DNA from: Prorocentrum cordatum
Lineage: Eukaryota > Sar > Dinophyceae > Prorocentrales > Prorocentraceae
Assembly: GCA_963575745.1 (NCBI GenBank)
Contig: CAUYUJ010020539.1
Span: forward strand, 132,069 to 154,965
Direction: 5' to 3'
Length of the DNA: 22,897 bases
The notes below the pieces were generated by a model. It worked only from the letters and a program-made list of their open reading frames with translations, searched no databases and was not told the origin of the DNA. Below are positions 10,864 through 20,300 of this stretch, one piece after another; the stretch's first letter is position 1; the number at the start of each line of letters is the position of its first letter. A program made the position numbers and the translations under genes.

Positions 10864-11463
10864 TTAACTTTTATCCTTCCAATTGTGATAGGCGCGCAGA
10901 GACGCAATGGGCTTGCCACTGGCAGCCGCCACCTGGTACAGCCTCTCCAGGTTCACCCTATCCGCGCCACAGGCACCCGACGCCCGATCCTTCCTGCCAT
11001 CCATCAGCAGCGGCGCCGTCTCGAACGCTGCGAGCTCCTCCCTGCCCTCCTTCGTCATCTGCAGCACCGACCTGTTCCGGCGCCTCAACCACGCATGATC
11101 CGACTGGTCCCACGTGCACTGCGCCATTCCTTTGGTCACCTCCAGAAAACGATCAGCATCCCGCCGGTACTCCGCCTGCCGCTCGGCGGACAGACCCTCC
11201 TTCTTCCCACTCCATCTGTGCACGCGCCGTAGCACGGCGACGTCCTGGAACGTATTGCGCACAAACTGGCCCGTGGCCACCAACTTCTCCGTGCTCCACG
11301 CATCGTCTGGAGTGCGCTCCGCCCCCCTCGGCTTATTTTTCCCATGCCCCTCATACTTGCCTATTCGATACAACGGATCGTCGCCGATGGGCGGCGCCTG
11401 CTGCGGATCTCCTGCCAGCACGACATCCCTCCCGCCGAGATACACTGGCTCGTCCTCCTCCAT
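10864..11463 (-). CDS. Pif1-family helicase, motif III region
   Basis: The coding reading enters this frame upstream of its first codon, at about 11530, through a Gly/Lys-rich loop (AARGGGGKGGKG), and reaches motif III DVVLAGDPQQAPPIGD (11430-11380), equivalent to the family's GD-QLPPV box. LRRVHRW follows, matching the family's L---R motif. The rest is a helical region of the family's lobe 2A. The frame ends in TAA at 10864, and the helicase continues in the same frame directly after it. DKS*SRPEE could come from a CAA (Gln) codon by a single change. Confidence 0.88.
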   Translation of the reverse strand: MEEDEPVYLGGRDVVLAGDPQQAPPIGDDPLYRIGKYEGHGKNKPRGAERTPDDAWSTEKLVATGQFVRNTFQDVAVLRRVHRWSGKKEGLSAERQAEYRRDADRFLEVTKGMAQCTWDQSDHAWLRRRNRSVLQMTKEGREELAAFETAPLLMDGRKDRASGACGADRVNLERLYQVAAASGKPIASLRAYHNWKDKS

Positions 11464-11774
11464 CTTCCTCCCCTTTCCTCCTTTTCCGCCTCCTCCGCGT
11501 GCCGCAAACTTCGCATCCGTGCCCAGAGTGTCTGCACCTTGTACTCGATCTTCCCCAACATCTGCCGCCCGATCATACTCATCTCATCCAACACAAACAG
11601 CTTCGCCTGCCGCAACCGGTCCCGCGTCCGCAAGAAGCGTTCACCGCCCTTTTGCTTCCAAGGCCCGCAGTACCCCACCGGAACGCCGAAAGCCCTGTGC
11701 AGAGTAGTCGCCCCATACTTCAACTGGAACGAGGCGCACCCTGTCGGAGCAGCCAGCAAACAGCAATTCCGCAC
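11361..11774 (-). CDS. Pif1-family helicase, motifs Ia and II
   Basis: Motif Ia is LAAPTGCA (11756-11733), followed by the family's TTLHRAFGVP box. Motif II (Walker B) is LFVLDEMSMIG (11600-11568), with the DE pair that couples ATP hydrolysis and the following S-M-I typical of Pif1/RecD-like enzymes. The coding reading enters this frame upstream of its first codon, from about 11895, and leaves it near 11530, where the next frame continues. The Arg-rich tail to 11361 is spurious. Together with the neighbouring pieces it makes one helicase domain. Confidence 0.9.
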   Translation of the reverse strand: MRNCCLLAAPTGCASFQLKYGATTLHRAFGVPVGYCGPWKQKGGERFLRTRDRLRQAKLFVLDEMSMIGRQMLGKIEYKVQTLWARMRSLRHAEEAEKEERGGRWRRTSQCISAGGMSCWQEIRSRRRPSATIRCIE

Positions 11775-12280
11775 CTCCTCATCATCTCCGACTGAGAGCG
11801 CCTTCCCTCCCGCATCCCACCGCGGAGGCCCGGCACCCGATCCATTCTGGTCCGCGGAGCCGTCTGACGCGCCCTCTGTCGCCTCGCCGCCACAAAACTA
11901 CGCACCGTGCGCGACTTCCCCGTGCCTGCCACGCCCGTGACCATCAGGCGGAGCGGGTCCTTCTCGGAGTGGCGTCCATCCATAACGATGTCGTGGGCAA
12001 ACTTCTGCCAGGGGTCCAGGTCTTCGCGCAAGACGACCTCGGCCCCGTCACCCACGTTGGCCTTGCCGGACCAGACATCGCGCAGCTCCTCGAGGCGCCG
12101 CTTCTCCCCTGTGGACACATTGCACGATTCATCCAGCCAATTGAAATCCTTCGGGTTCACACGCACCCTCCCGCGAACGTCCTCCCGCGCCACATCCCCG
12201 ACGCGCACGTCTGCCGCCTGCACCGCGGGGCCCGCCGCGCTAACACGCTCATCCGCTGGGCGGCGATCCCACTCGGACAC
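11720..12280 (-). CDS. Pif1-family helicase, N-terminal part with Walker A
   Basis: The ATP-binding loop is RLMVTGVAGTGKS (about 11950-11912); the G-AGTGKS form is typical of Helitron Pif1-type helicases, which unwind DNA 5' to 3' during rolling-circle transfer. A DPWQKFAHDIV box upstream fits the family's Q motif (L--Q-----I). An acidic and charged linker (NPKDFNWLDES, STGEKRRLEELRDVW) precedes it. After the SFV helix the reading moves by one base near the AAAA run at 11894-11897: the Arg-rich C-terminus of the formal frame (to 11720) is out of frame, while another frame gives CGGEATEGASDGSAD, leading to motif Ia. Confidence 0.9.
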   Translation of the reverse strand: MSEWDRRPADERVSAAGPAVQAADVRVGDVAREDVRGRVRVNPKDFNWLDESCNVSTGEKRRLEELRDVWSGKANVGDGAEVVLREDLDPWQKFAHDIVMDGRHSEKDPLRLMVTGVAGTGKSRTVRSFVAARRQRARQTAPRTRMDRVPGLRGGMREGRRSQSEMMRRCGIAVCWLLRQGAPRSS

Positions 12281-14156
12281 CTCCCCGCACCTGCGGCACC
12301 CTCCACACCCTCCCCTGGTCGCGGATCGCGCAACACGATATCCCGAGGCTCCTCGTTGGGATCGTCCTCGGCGTTCTGCGCGAGTCTGTCCACCAGCTCC
12401 TCCACGTCCTCCCCCGACTCCGCCGCATCGCTCTCTCTGCCAGCGTCACCCTCCCTCGAGCCACCGTCGGATTCCTGGCCCCCACGTCGCCCGCGGCGTC
12501 GCCCGCCCCAGCGTCACGCCCCTGCTGCCGCGCCCGGTGCCGACGCACCATCTCGCGGCGCGTCCGCCTCAGCAGCTCGCGGTTGGTCCGCACCCCACCA
12601 GCCTCCAAGATTGCGCCCAGCACCTCCTTGTAGAACGGATTCGCGCGTTCGTACTGCTTCACGACCCACGCCGGCACCCACTGTCGGAGCATCGGGTCCG
12701 TGAGCATTTCCATCAACATATCTCCCCAGAACCGATCCTCCCTGCCCCTCCAAGCCGCCCCCCCCGACTTGAACCACAGATCCTGCACTCCCAGGAACCG
12801 ATCGCCCCCAGCATGGGGCACGAAATCCGTGGCCCCAATGCAGACTTCCGGCACAGGGCGGACGTCGCGCCGCATCTCTGCACCGATCATGGCTCTGCGG
12901 TCCGCCGTCGCCATGTGCCGCCAGCGCGCGATGACGTTCGCCCGCGCGTACGCCTCGTGGCAGGCGTGCTCCACGTTCGCACACTCCGCGCTATAGCCGG
13001 GCGTCACCTGCAGGCACACCGCAGGGTTCCCGCGCCTCAGCTTCCCTCGATACACGGCGTACTTCCAGTAAAACTCGAAGAGTGACACATCGCGCACCTC
13101 CTCCTCCGTGATGGACCCGTCGCCCCGGGCCCGCTGGCGCCGCACCAACTCCAGGCGCTTGTCGCATTTGTCCACTTTGCTATCCCAGTGAACCGGCTCA
13201 TCCTCCGACTTGTCCCGCAGTGCGGACGCAGGCTTCAGGGCACGCGCGCCCGTCGTGTTCAGAGTCACGACGGGCATCATGGACAAGACCATTGGCAAGC
13301 GCAACCCCAGCAGCGCCACTTCGTAACAATGGTAATCCCTCTCCCCGAGCATGCGAGCGAAGAACTTCTGGATCGAGCGTCGGAGGAAGTCGGTGCCCTC
13401 GCCGTCGGGAACGTACGCGCACACCTCGTTGACGGCGTCGTCCAGCACCTCCTTGATCTTCCGCGAGCCCTTGGGCGCTTTCGTCGCATATTTCGTGACG
13501 TACTCCACACCGGCCCACAGGTTCAGGACGGGGCGCCAATCGATGTTTCCCATATTGGCCAGGAGCACGTGCTCCTCGTAGCTGTTGCAGAGCCGGTCGT
13601 TCCTCGGGAACACCGCCTGCCAGTGGCCCTCCCTGCGCCCCTTCTCCATCCGGAACGGTCTCGGCCCGACGCGGCCCCCCCTCTCTCGCGGAAAATCATA
13701 CCGGCAGAACACGCACCCCTCCTTGCCGCGCGCACACGCATGTACCCCGAGCTTCGGCGGGCCCATGCCATGCTTCGTGTGGCGCGCAACCCTGTTCACC
13801 AGCGCGGACACCATTCTCCGAACCGGCTGCACGTCCAACGTCCCTGTTGCCTCGGACTGAAAGGCCTCGTCCAGAACCTTCCGCAAGTTCAAGCACTCCG
13901 GCGCAGACGCAGGCACGCTCCGGACCGCCCGGGCCTCCGACGTCTCAGCAGCAGCCTCGTCTTCCATCTCCACGTCAACATCGAAGGCCCCAACCTCATC
14001 GTCCCACGTATCTGCACGCGCCCGCGTCATCGTAGCAGGGGTTCCACTCCGAGACCACGTGCCCGAAGAACTCATAGAACCGCTTCTCCAGAACGCTCTG
14101 CAGCGAAACGTTCTCGCGTTCTGGCTTCAGCACGCCGAAATCAGCGCCAGCACCCG
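12249..14156 (-). CDS. Helitron Rep nuclease, C-terminal half with the tyrosine pair
   Basis: The first 120 bases read best in a separate frame (FGVLKPERENV, then EKRFYEFFGHVVSEWNP), and from about 14030 the frame of the previous segment resumes. A Cys cluster (HACARGKEGCVFCRYDFPR, near 13740-13690) corresponds to the Cys box and CRFGFP turn of Helitron Reps. The catalytic motif EYVTKYATK (13502-13479) is the YxxKYxxK pair; both Tyr are intact. Tyrosine attack gives a 5'-phosphotyrosine link to DNA. Helical sequence follows to about 12600. After about 12490 the acidic reading EELVDRLAQNAEDDPNEEP lies in a third frame, so the last 80 codons of the formal frame (Arg-rich, to 12249) are spurious. 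Confidence 0.88.
13479..13502 (-). other. Rep catalytic tyrosine pair (Y2 motif)
   Basis: YVTKYATK matches the Helitron YxxKYxxK motif. Both tyrosines and both lysines are intact. Confidence 0.88.
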
Positions 14157-15218
14157 TCAAGCGCTGCAAGCGGGCCCCATCAGGAACCCAGCAGGCCGAC
14201 CCGCACCGGCGTCCTCTGCGCCGTCACCGCCCTCACCGTCCTCCACAGGACTCTCTCCCGGCGCGTCCACAGGCGCGGAAATCTCTCGGCCGACACGCTC
14301 GAACGCGACATCTCGTTCTCCTCCCCGACCTCGCGCACCCTCATCAACATCAACGATCACCAACCACCCGCGATCCACCAGCGCGTCAAGCAGCGCATCA
14401 GCCCTGCCCACGAACTCATCCTCATCGTCGTCGTCCGCGCCGTCCTCACTCCCAGACCCTGAAGCCGCCGTACCCTCACCCCCACGACCCCTGGATGCAC
14501 GCGCGCCTGGCCGGCCGGCAGCGGCGCGCAGCACCTGCTCCAGGACCGCGAGAGCAGCGGCGCGGCGCTTCTGCTCCTGCGGGGGCCAAGCCATCGGCCC
14601 CGCCCCCAGCGATGGCAAACACGCCGCCAAGTCGCTGGTCACGCTCGGCGGGAGCATGTCGCCCTCCCCGTCCACGTCCGCACGCACCCGCGCAACCTCG
14701 GGCCCGGGCAAACCTACGCTGAACCCGTGGTAGTGCAAATTCCCTCCCGCGCCACACTCGGCCCTGGCCATGGCCATGTACTTGAACTGCTCAGAGTGCG
14801 GCAGCACTGCGGGCATCACCATCCGCATGTTCAGCTCCACCCGCAGGGCCATCATGTACGCCACCAGGTCCGGGTTGCCCCGAGCGAACCGAAAGCGCTC
14901 CTCTCGACCGTCACCCACCCAATCCCCGAGGGCGCGCTCCCCTGCCGCCCGCGCCCCCCGGCCTCCTCCCATGCGCTGAATGTCAAACGCGGCATTGTAG
15001 AACGGATTCTGCGTCCACCAGATGGACGGGTGCCGGCCGAGCCCGACAACTTCCGGCACGAGAGGCCGCCTGCGCTGAGTCCGCCCGTTCCCCGCCGGCA
15101 AGTCCATCTCGCGCAGGAACCGCCTGCCGACAGGCTCCGCGCCGTCCGCCAGAGGGCCCTCGACCCAGGGCGGGTGCCAGGACAGGTGCTTCACGGTACT
15201 CTGCAACTTCTTGGACTC
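14157..15218 (-). CDS. Helitron Rep nuclease, motif I and HUH motif
   Basis: Rep nicks the element and joins covalently to its 5' end. The conserved motif I is GRHPSIWWTQNPFYNAAF (15026-14985), matching the family's G-PS-WxTLNP-D box. The HUH motif, which binds the divalent metal, is GNLHYHGFSVG (14738-14715). Between them is a helical block with two conserved-looking runs, NPDLVAYMMALRVE and EQFKYMAMARAE. After the HUH motif comes a long, acidic, low-complexity linker (near 14480-14380, GSEDGADDDDEDEF), unusual inside a Rep. The frame is continuous with the preceding segment except for the TAA at 15219. It ends formally in a TGA at 14157, but the conserved reading leaves this frame just before, at about 14165-14200. 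Confidence 0.88.
   Translation of the reverse strand, partial: ESKKLQSTVKHLSWHPPWVEGPLADGAEPVGRRFLREMDLPAGNGRTQRRRPLVPEVVGLGRHPSIWWTQNPFYNAAFDIQRMGGGRGARAAGERALGDWVGDGREERFRFARGNPDLVAYMMALRVELNMRMVMPAVLPHSEQFKYMAMARAECGAGGNLHYHGFSVGLPGPEVARVRADVDGEGDMLPPSVTSDLAACLPSLGAGPMAWPPQEQKRRAAALAVLEQVLRAAAGRPGARASRGRGGEGTAASGSGSEDGADDDDEDEFVGRADALLDALVDRGWLVIVDVDEGARGRGGERDVAFERVGREISAPVDAPGESPVEDGEGGDGAEDAGAGRPAGFLMGPACSA
14715..14738 (-). other. HUH metal-binding motif of Rep
   Basis: Residues LHYHGFSV; His-Tyr-His is the HUH core that coordinates the metal for single-strand cleavage. Confidence 0.85.
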
Positions 15219-15606
15219 TTAGGACCAATGCATCGTGGTCGAGGGCACGTCGCGCCCAACGTTCGCCAGCTGACCCACCAGGATCCGCACCCGGTCCTCG
15301 CTCTCCAAGATCTGCCTGAGCCCACCCTTGGTCATCACACTCGGGCCCTGCACCGCGAGCCCCGCCCGCCTGTACATGGTCCGATACACGCCGAAGCCCT
15401 TCGCCCGTGCCTCGTTCAGGAGCAGCACGTTCACCATAGCCCACCTCACGCGCTGCCCACGCGGACCACCAACGAACTGCCCGGTGCGGTAGCGCATCAG
15501 GTGCTGCACCCACTCCTGCACGGAGACCCGGCGAGGGCGGTCCTCGAAGAGGTCGCCGATGCCCATCGGGAACTCCAACGGGAACGCCCTCGCGAAGCGA
15601 CCGACG
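15219..15606 (-). CDS. Helitron-like N domain, first part of Rep
   Basis: The segment begins with FARAFPLEFPMGIGD, which matches the LFPxGxGD opening of the Helitron-like N domain, followed by RRVSVQEWVQHLMRYRTGQF, equivalent to the family's trailing W..HLL..RDGRF box, and an NVLLLNEARAKGFGVYR helix. This domain precedes the catalytic motifs of rolling-circle Rep. The frame ends at a TAA at 15219, and the next segment continues in the same frame without any base lost. The stop falls in WS*ES, where Gln (CAA) would need only one change, so a nonsense mutation is the simplest explanation. Confidence 0.85.
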
Positions 15607-15810
15607 AGAAAAAGAAAAAAAGAAAAACAAGGGTGAAAGAAACAAAAGAGAAAAAAAAGAACGAGAAAATTAAAAAAAAAAAAAAAACAGAAAGAAGAAA
15701 GAAAGATGGAAAAGAAAAAACGAAGTAAAAAGAAAAAAAAAGGAAAAGAAGAGAGAAAATCAGAAAAGAGAGAAAAAAAAAAAAATAAAAAAAAAAAAAA
15801 AAAAGAAACA
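15607..15810. repeat. A-rich purine tract inside the Rep reading frame
   Basis: About 200 bases are almost pure A with scattered G and rare C or T on the plus strand, including uninterrupted A runs of 16 to 18. On the coding strand this is T-rich and would encode mostly Phe, Leu and Ser. It separates the DUF6570-like segment from the Helitron-like N domain, in a region that is otherwise strongly GC-rich. No AG lies at its downstream coding-strand edge, so it does not look like a standard GT-AG intron. It is more likely a microsatellite expansion or an inserted A-tail. Confidence 0.9.
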
Positions 15811-17358
15811 GCGCAGGCCGGGGATCGGGTCGTCACTCTGACCGGGCCACCCGTAAATCATCCGCTCCCCCGTCCGCGCGACCACCTCGTCCTCGTCAAA
15901 CTCCGGCAAATTCTCCTCCACGCACCCCGTATCCTTGTCCTGAGCAGCTCCCACGGACCTGCCGGCCATGGCCAACTCCAGCATCACATCGTCCAGGACC
16001 GCCTCCGGAGTCACGCCCCCGTCTGGGTCAGAGAACGGCCCCCCGACCCGCGGCCCGATCCAGTCCACGAGGAAATCGACGCGCACGCACTCCACGGGCA
16101 CCCGATCCCTCTGCACGGCCACCACTTTGCTCTCCCCCCGCGCCGCGTCCAGCAAGAACCCGAACAGGTCCTCCGTCGTCTCGTCATCACCAAACTTCAG
16201 CCCCTCCAAATGGCCCTCCGCCTCCGGCTGCAGCCCCGCCCACCATCGCTGCACAGCCCCGCCGTACCTGAACTGCGCCTTCTCGAGCCAAGCACTGAAC
16301 ACATCGTGATCGATGGCCATGGCCTCGTCTCCGTCCCCGACATCGAACTGGTCCTCAACTGCCTCCATCGCACCACCGTCGCCCGCGGCGTCCTGGCCGC
16401 CCTCGTCGCCACGCTGTGCGCCGTCGCCGTCGCGGACTCTCGCCCCTCGCTGAGCCTCATCACGCGGCCCCACGACGTGCACGTCGAAACCCGCGGCAAT
16501 GAACTGCCGCGGCGTGACGACGTCGACGCCACACGGAACAGTATCCCTGGCAATGGCCTCCGCCCGAGTCACCGGCCCCGGCCCCTTGGCTTCCCCCGCC
16601 TCGTCCCCCGACAGCACGGCGCCGTCGTCGCTCTCCTTCGGCGCATAGCACCGGATGATGTCGTCGTCCGGCAGCACATCAAACAAACGCGGGTCGCAGT
16701 ACTTGTGCATGGGCTCATTCGCAGCGCCGCCCAGGCGCCAGGGCCCGCACGTGCCGGCGAACGCGCACAGCGCCCGCAGCAGGTGCCCACAGTAGCGCCA
16801 GCGCACGTGCAGGCCCTCGACCACCTCCTTCCCGAAACCAACGTTCCGCCGCAGCATCAGACTGAAGGGCACCTTCCTCGGGTGCCAAGGCAGCATCACC
16901 CGCGGCTCCACGTTCTCCTGAAGCTCCCTCCCCCTGCCGCCATGGTCGTAGTCGATGATCACTTCCCCACTGAGCAGCACCTCCGCGACCCGACCGGGAA
17001 ACCCCAGGCGCCCGTACACGTCCACGCCGAAGCGCTGCCGCTCCTCGTCCGTGCCCCCCGCGGCAATGCGCTCCGGGCGGTGCGGGTCGTCGGGGCGCTC
17101 GCCAGGTCCGCGCACCGAGTTCACGCGATCCCCGACGCGGTACCCCTTCATTAGCTCGTGACGCCGCGCGAAACCGGCCACATCCTGCGGGAACGAGATG
17201 ATGTTCTTGCGGAACTTGCGCAGCCCTGTCCGAGACACGGTGGCCAGATGCACCTGCATGTGGTCCAGAGCAATGAGCAGGCTCTCCGTGAGCGTGGCCT
17301 GGTCGAACAGGTCGCGCAGGTCATCGGAGGGGAACCGGAAGCACGGGTCCATGTGATT
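15811..17358 (-). CDS. DUF6570-like segment upstream of the Helitron Rep
   Basis: Together with the two CxxC pairs at the end of the preceding frame, this segment has the layout seen just before the Rep domain in many Helitrons: an NHMDPC box, an acidic-hydrophobic block ending in LTESLLIALDHMQV, and the box RKNIISFPQDV (about 17215-17180). After this comes a region rich in Trp, Tyr and Asp with no recognised fold, then a variable acidic part (DGDGAQRGDEGGQDAAGDGG) and an ordered block before the A-rich tract. The coding frame differs from the preceding segment, with the change near 17360-17385. The segment ends at the A-rich tract, where the reading turns into polyphenylalanine. It probably contributes to DNA binding or folding of Rep, but its function is not known. 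Confidence 0.75.
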
Positions 17359-20300
17359 CTGCGCGGTGCGGAGACCACCACCTGATACAGGTCGTCTTCC
17401 GTGGGCGCGGCCGCCGCCTGCTTGTCCAGATCCCGCCTACACCGCATGCACACGCCCGCGCACTCCAGGGCGAAGCCATCCGGCGGGTCGCTCGGCGGCA
17501 CCTCGTCCCACTCGGCCAACTCCGTGCTGCACGCAGCCAGCCCGTCCCCGCCGCGACGCAGCAGCAGCATCTCATCCGCCAGCTGGTCCGGCGGCTCGAA
17601 GGCAGGGTGGAACGCCGGGAACCGCTCCTGGCACTCGTGGCACGTGAACTTCACCACGCGCGTCAGGATCGCCTGCGCCGCCTGCACGGCCCGCACGGAC
17701 GCATCGCGCAGCTGCACGTCATACTTCGCCTCGCGCAGCGGCACCGTCTTCAGCGCCAGCAGCATGCACTTCTGGTGTACGTCCCCTGCAGCAACACGCG
17801 CTCGTTGGTCTACATGCCCTCCGCAGCGCTCGCGCAAACGCGCGTTCGGACGAATCTCCCAATGCTCCGATTCTGGCGCTGATCCAAACACAAACGACTC
17901 CGCGACGCCCGGGCCGGCACCTTCCGACGACCTCCCAGGCGCCCATCTGGTCCGAATTACGGCCCGCAAATCATTCCCGTACCGACCGCGCTTCTTCGCC
18001 CGGCGCCCCCGGCCACGACCCGCGCGACCCGCCCCCCGCGCTTCCTGACCGGCCTGCTGCAGCGCGTCGAGCCCTTCTTTCGCAGTGCGCTCGCCCGCGC
18101 CGCCCTCGGGCCGCAGCCCCGCCACGCCGGCGTCCTCCTGCAGCTGGCCCACCCAGACGCGCCCGGGATTCTCCCCCTCCTCTGCTCTGCGCTCCCGCGG
18201 GCCCTGGCCCCGCCACCACGCCCCCGCCATGTGCGCGGGCTCCGTCCACCCGGCAGGCCGCTCCACAGGCAACACGACCACGTCGGCATCCCGAACCACG
18301 TTCGCTGCGAAGCCGGCCGCGACCCGCGACTCGCGCTGCCACAGAGCCTGGAAATCGTCCGCATCGCCCCCGTCCGGCTCATCGCAGCACCGCACCGCCC
18401 GCCACTGCGTCCCGCCGCTCTCGGACACGACCGGCGTCTGCAACATACTACACTCGGAACGCACTCGGGGCCACTCCGAGCGACGACGGAAATCCTCCTC
18501 CACGGCAATCGCCTCCCAAGACGAACGCTCCGCGCTCGGCCCACGACCGCGCGCGCGATCCTCCAGCTCCAGCAGCACGCGCCCGAACTGTCCTGGCCGC
18601 CCCCGCTCCATCAGCGCAACCCACAACTTATCGCCGTCCGACCCCTGGATCCGAAAACTACCCCGGTCGCACTGACGGCACAACACCAGGTACTCGCGGA
18701 CGGCACCGACCAATGCCACCATCCGCTCGTCCTTGAGGTGGGGCACGGACGCAACTGCCCACGCCCGCGCATCCCCACCTCCGGTTCGCGACAATCCCGC
18801 GCGGCGCGGCGCGCTCCCGCGCCCTTCCTCGGCCGCTCGCGCCCCCGCCAGGTCTGCCTCCGTCGGCGGCCCAGCACCAGCGAAACGCACCAGCTCCGCA
18901 TCGAGCGCGCTGCGCACCTCGCGCGGCAGCGGCGCCGCGTCTTCTTCCGAGGCGCACTCATGATCTGACGCAGAACGCTCGTCGTCGCAATCCGAAGCCG
19001 ATAACTCCGCCATGCCGCCGCAAGCCTCGTCACCACCGCCCTCCTCATCCACGGCTCCGCGGACCGCACCGCCAGCTTCGGCCCATTCTTCGGCGGACGT
19101 CTTGCGCTCGAGTCTCCGGCGCCCCCGGCGCGCCTCCGGCACCTCCGCGCCCCCCTCGCCAGCTCGCCCCTCCTCCGCGCCCCTGCGCCCCGCACCGCTC
19201 TCAGCGGCCTCTGCCTCGGACGTCTTGCGCCCCAGCCGCCGATTCCGCGCCGCCGCCACCCCCGCGGCGCCCTCCCCCGCGCGCCCGGCCCCCGCGGCCT
19301 CGCGCCCCGCGTCGCCCCCAGCAGCCTCTGCCTCGGACGTCTTGCGCCCCAGCCGCCGCTTCCGCGCCCCGCCGCGCACCGCGGCGGGCTCGGCAGCCTC
19401 CGCCTCGGACGTCTTCCGCCCCAGGCGCCGCTTCCGAGCGCCGCCGCGCACCCCCCCCCCACCCCCGCCCTCGTCCGCGCCGCCGCCCTGCTGCATAGCA
19501 CCCTCCACGGCGTCGCCGCCCCCCCCACCGAGCGCAGCGTCCCGGTCTCTCGACGCACCAGCCGCCGCCGCACACCGATGCGCCGCCCCCCTCAACCACC
19601 CCTCCCAATCCAAGTCGGTGTCGCGAACCCGGTAGTACTCATCCCCTCGCGCGCGCGCAGCGCAGGCAGGCAGAAGCAGGCGCCAGCAGTGGCACCGATC
19701 GCACTGCGCCCAATTCCGCATACAGAACAAGTGCGACGCCCCGTCGTCGGCTCCCCCGCACGCCTCGGGCCCGGCGCCGCCGTCGCCGCCCCCCTGCGGA
19801 TCCTCTCCGGGCGCATGCCCCATTTTCTCGTTCGCGCGCAGCCTGTTCTCCTTCGAACGCGGATCAATGTGCGGATAGCACTGAGGGCCTGCGTACGGCT
19901 TCAGATACTGCTGCTTCATTGGGTACCGCCGGATCTCCTCGCTGGTCAACCGCAACGCCTCAACGCAGTCCTTCTCGCTACATTCCATTTCGGAAGCTTG
20001 CAGCTGCCCCAAGTACTTGTTGAAGACCGCCCTGCTGTACCACATGAACACCTTCCCCCCCTGCTGCCCATTGTAGGACTCCCTCTCCGATCCGAACCGA
20101 GTAGTTCCCTCCCCGCAGCGATCCTGCAGTGTCCGCACCCCTCCCCCCTTTTCGTATACGAAGCCAGAACGGCCATAATTCTTATGGATTCGGAGATTGT
20201 CATGGACTTGCTTGAGGCACTGCTCGCACTCACTGTTCGTTAACACAAATCGCCCGTGCTCGTCCACATCACACAAAGACTTCAGCTCAGGCTTCATCTT

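Noticed and set aside
15607-15810. A-rich tract as a standard spliceosomal intron
   Set aside because: The coding-strand downstream edge has no AG, and the tract is nearly pure T/C without a branch-like region; left as an unexplained insert.
11907-17154. Long plus-strand frames at 11907-13085, 13188-14462 and 15706-17154
   Set aside because: They are antisense to Rep, helicase and DUF6570-like segments with clear motifs; their own composition is Arg/Pro/His-rich and without domains.
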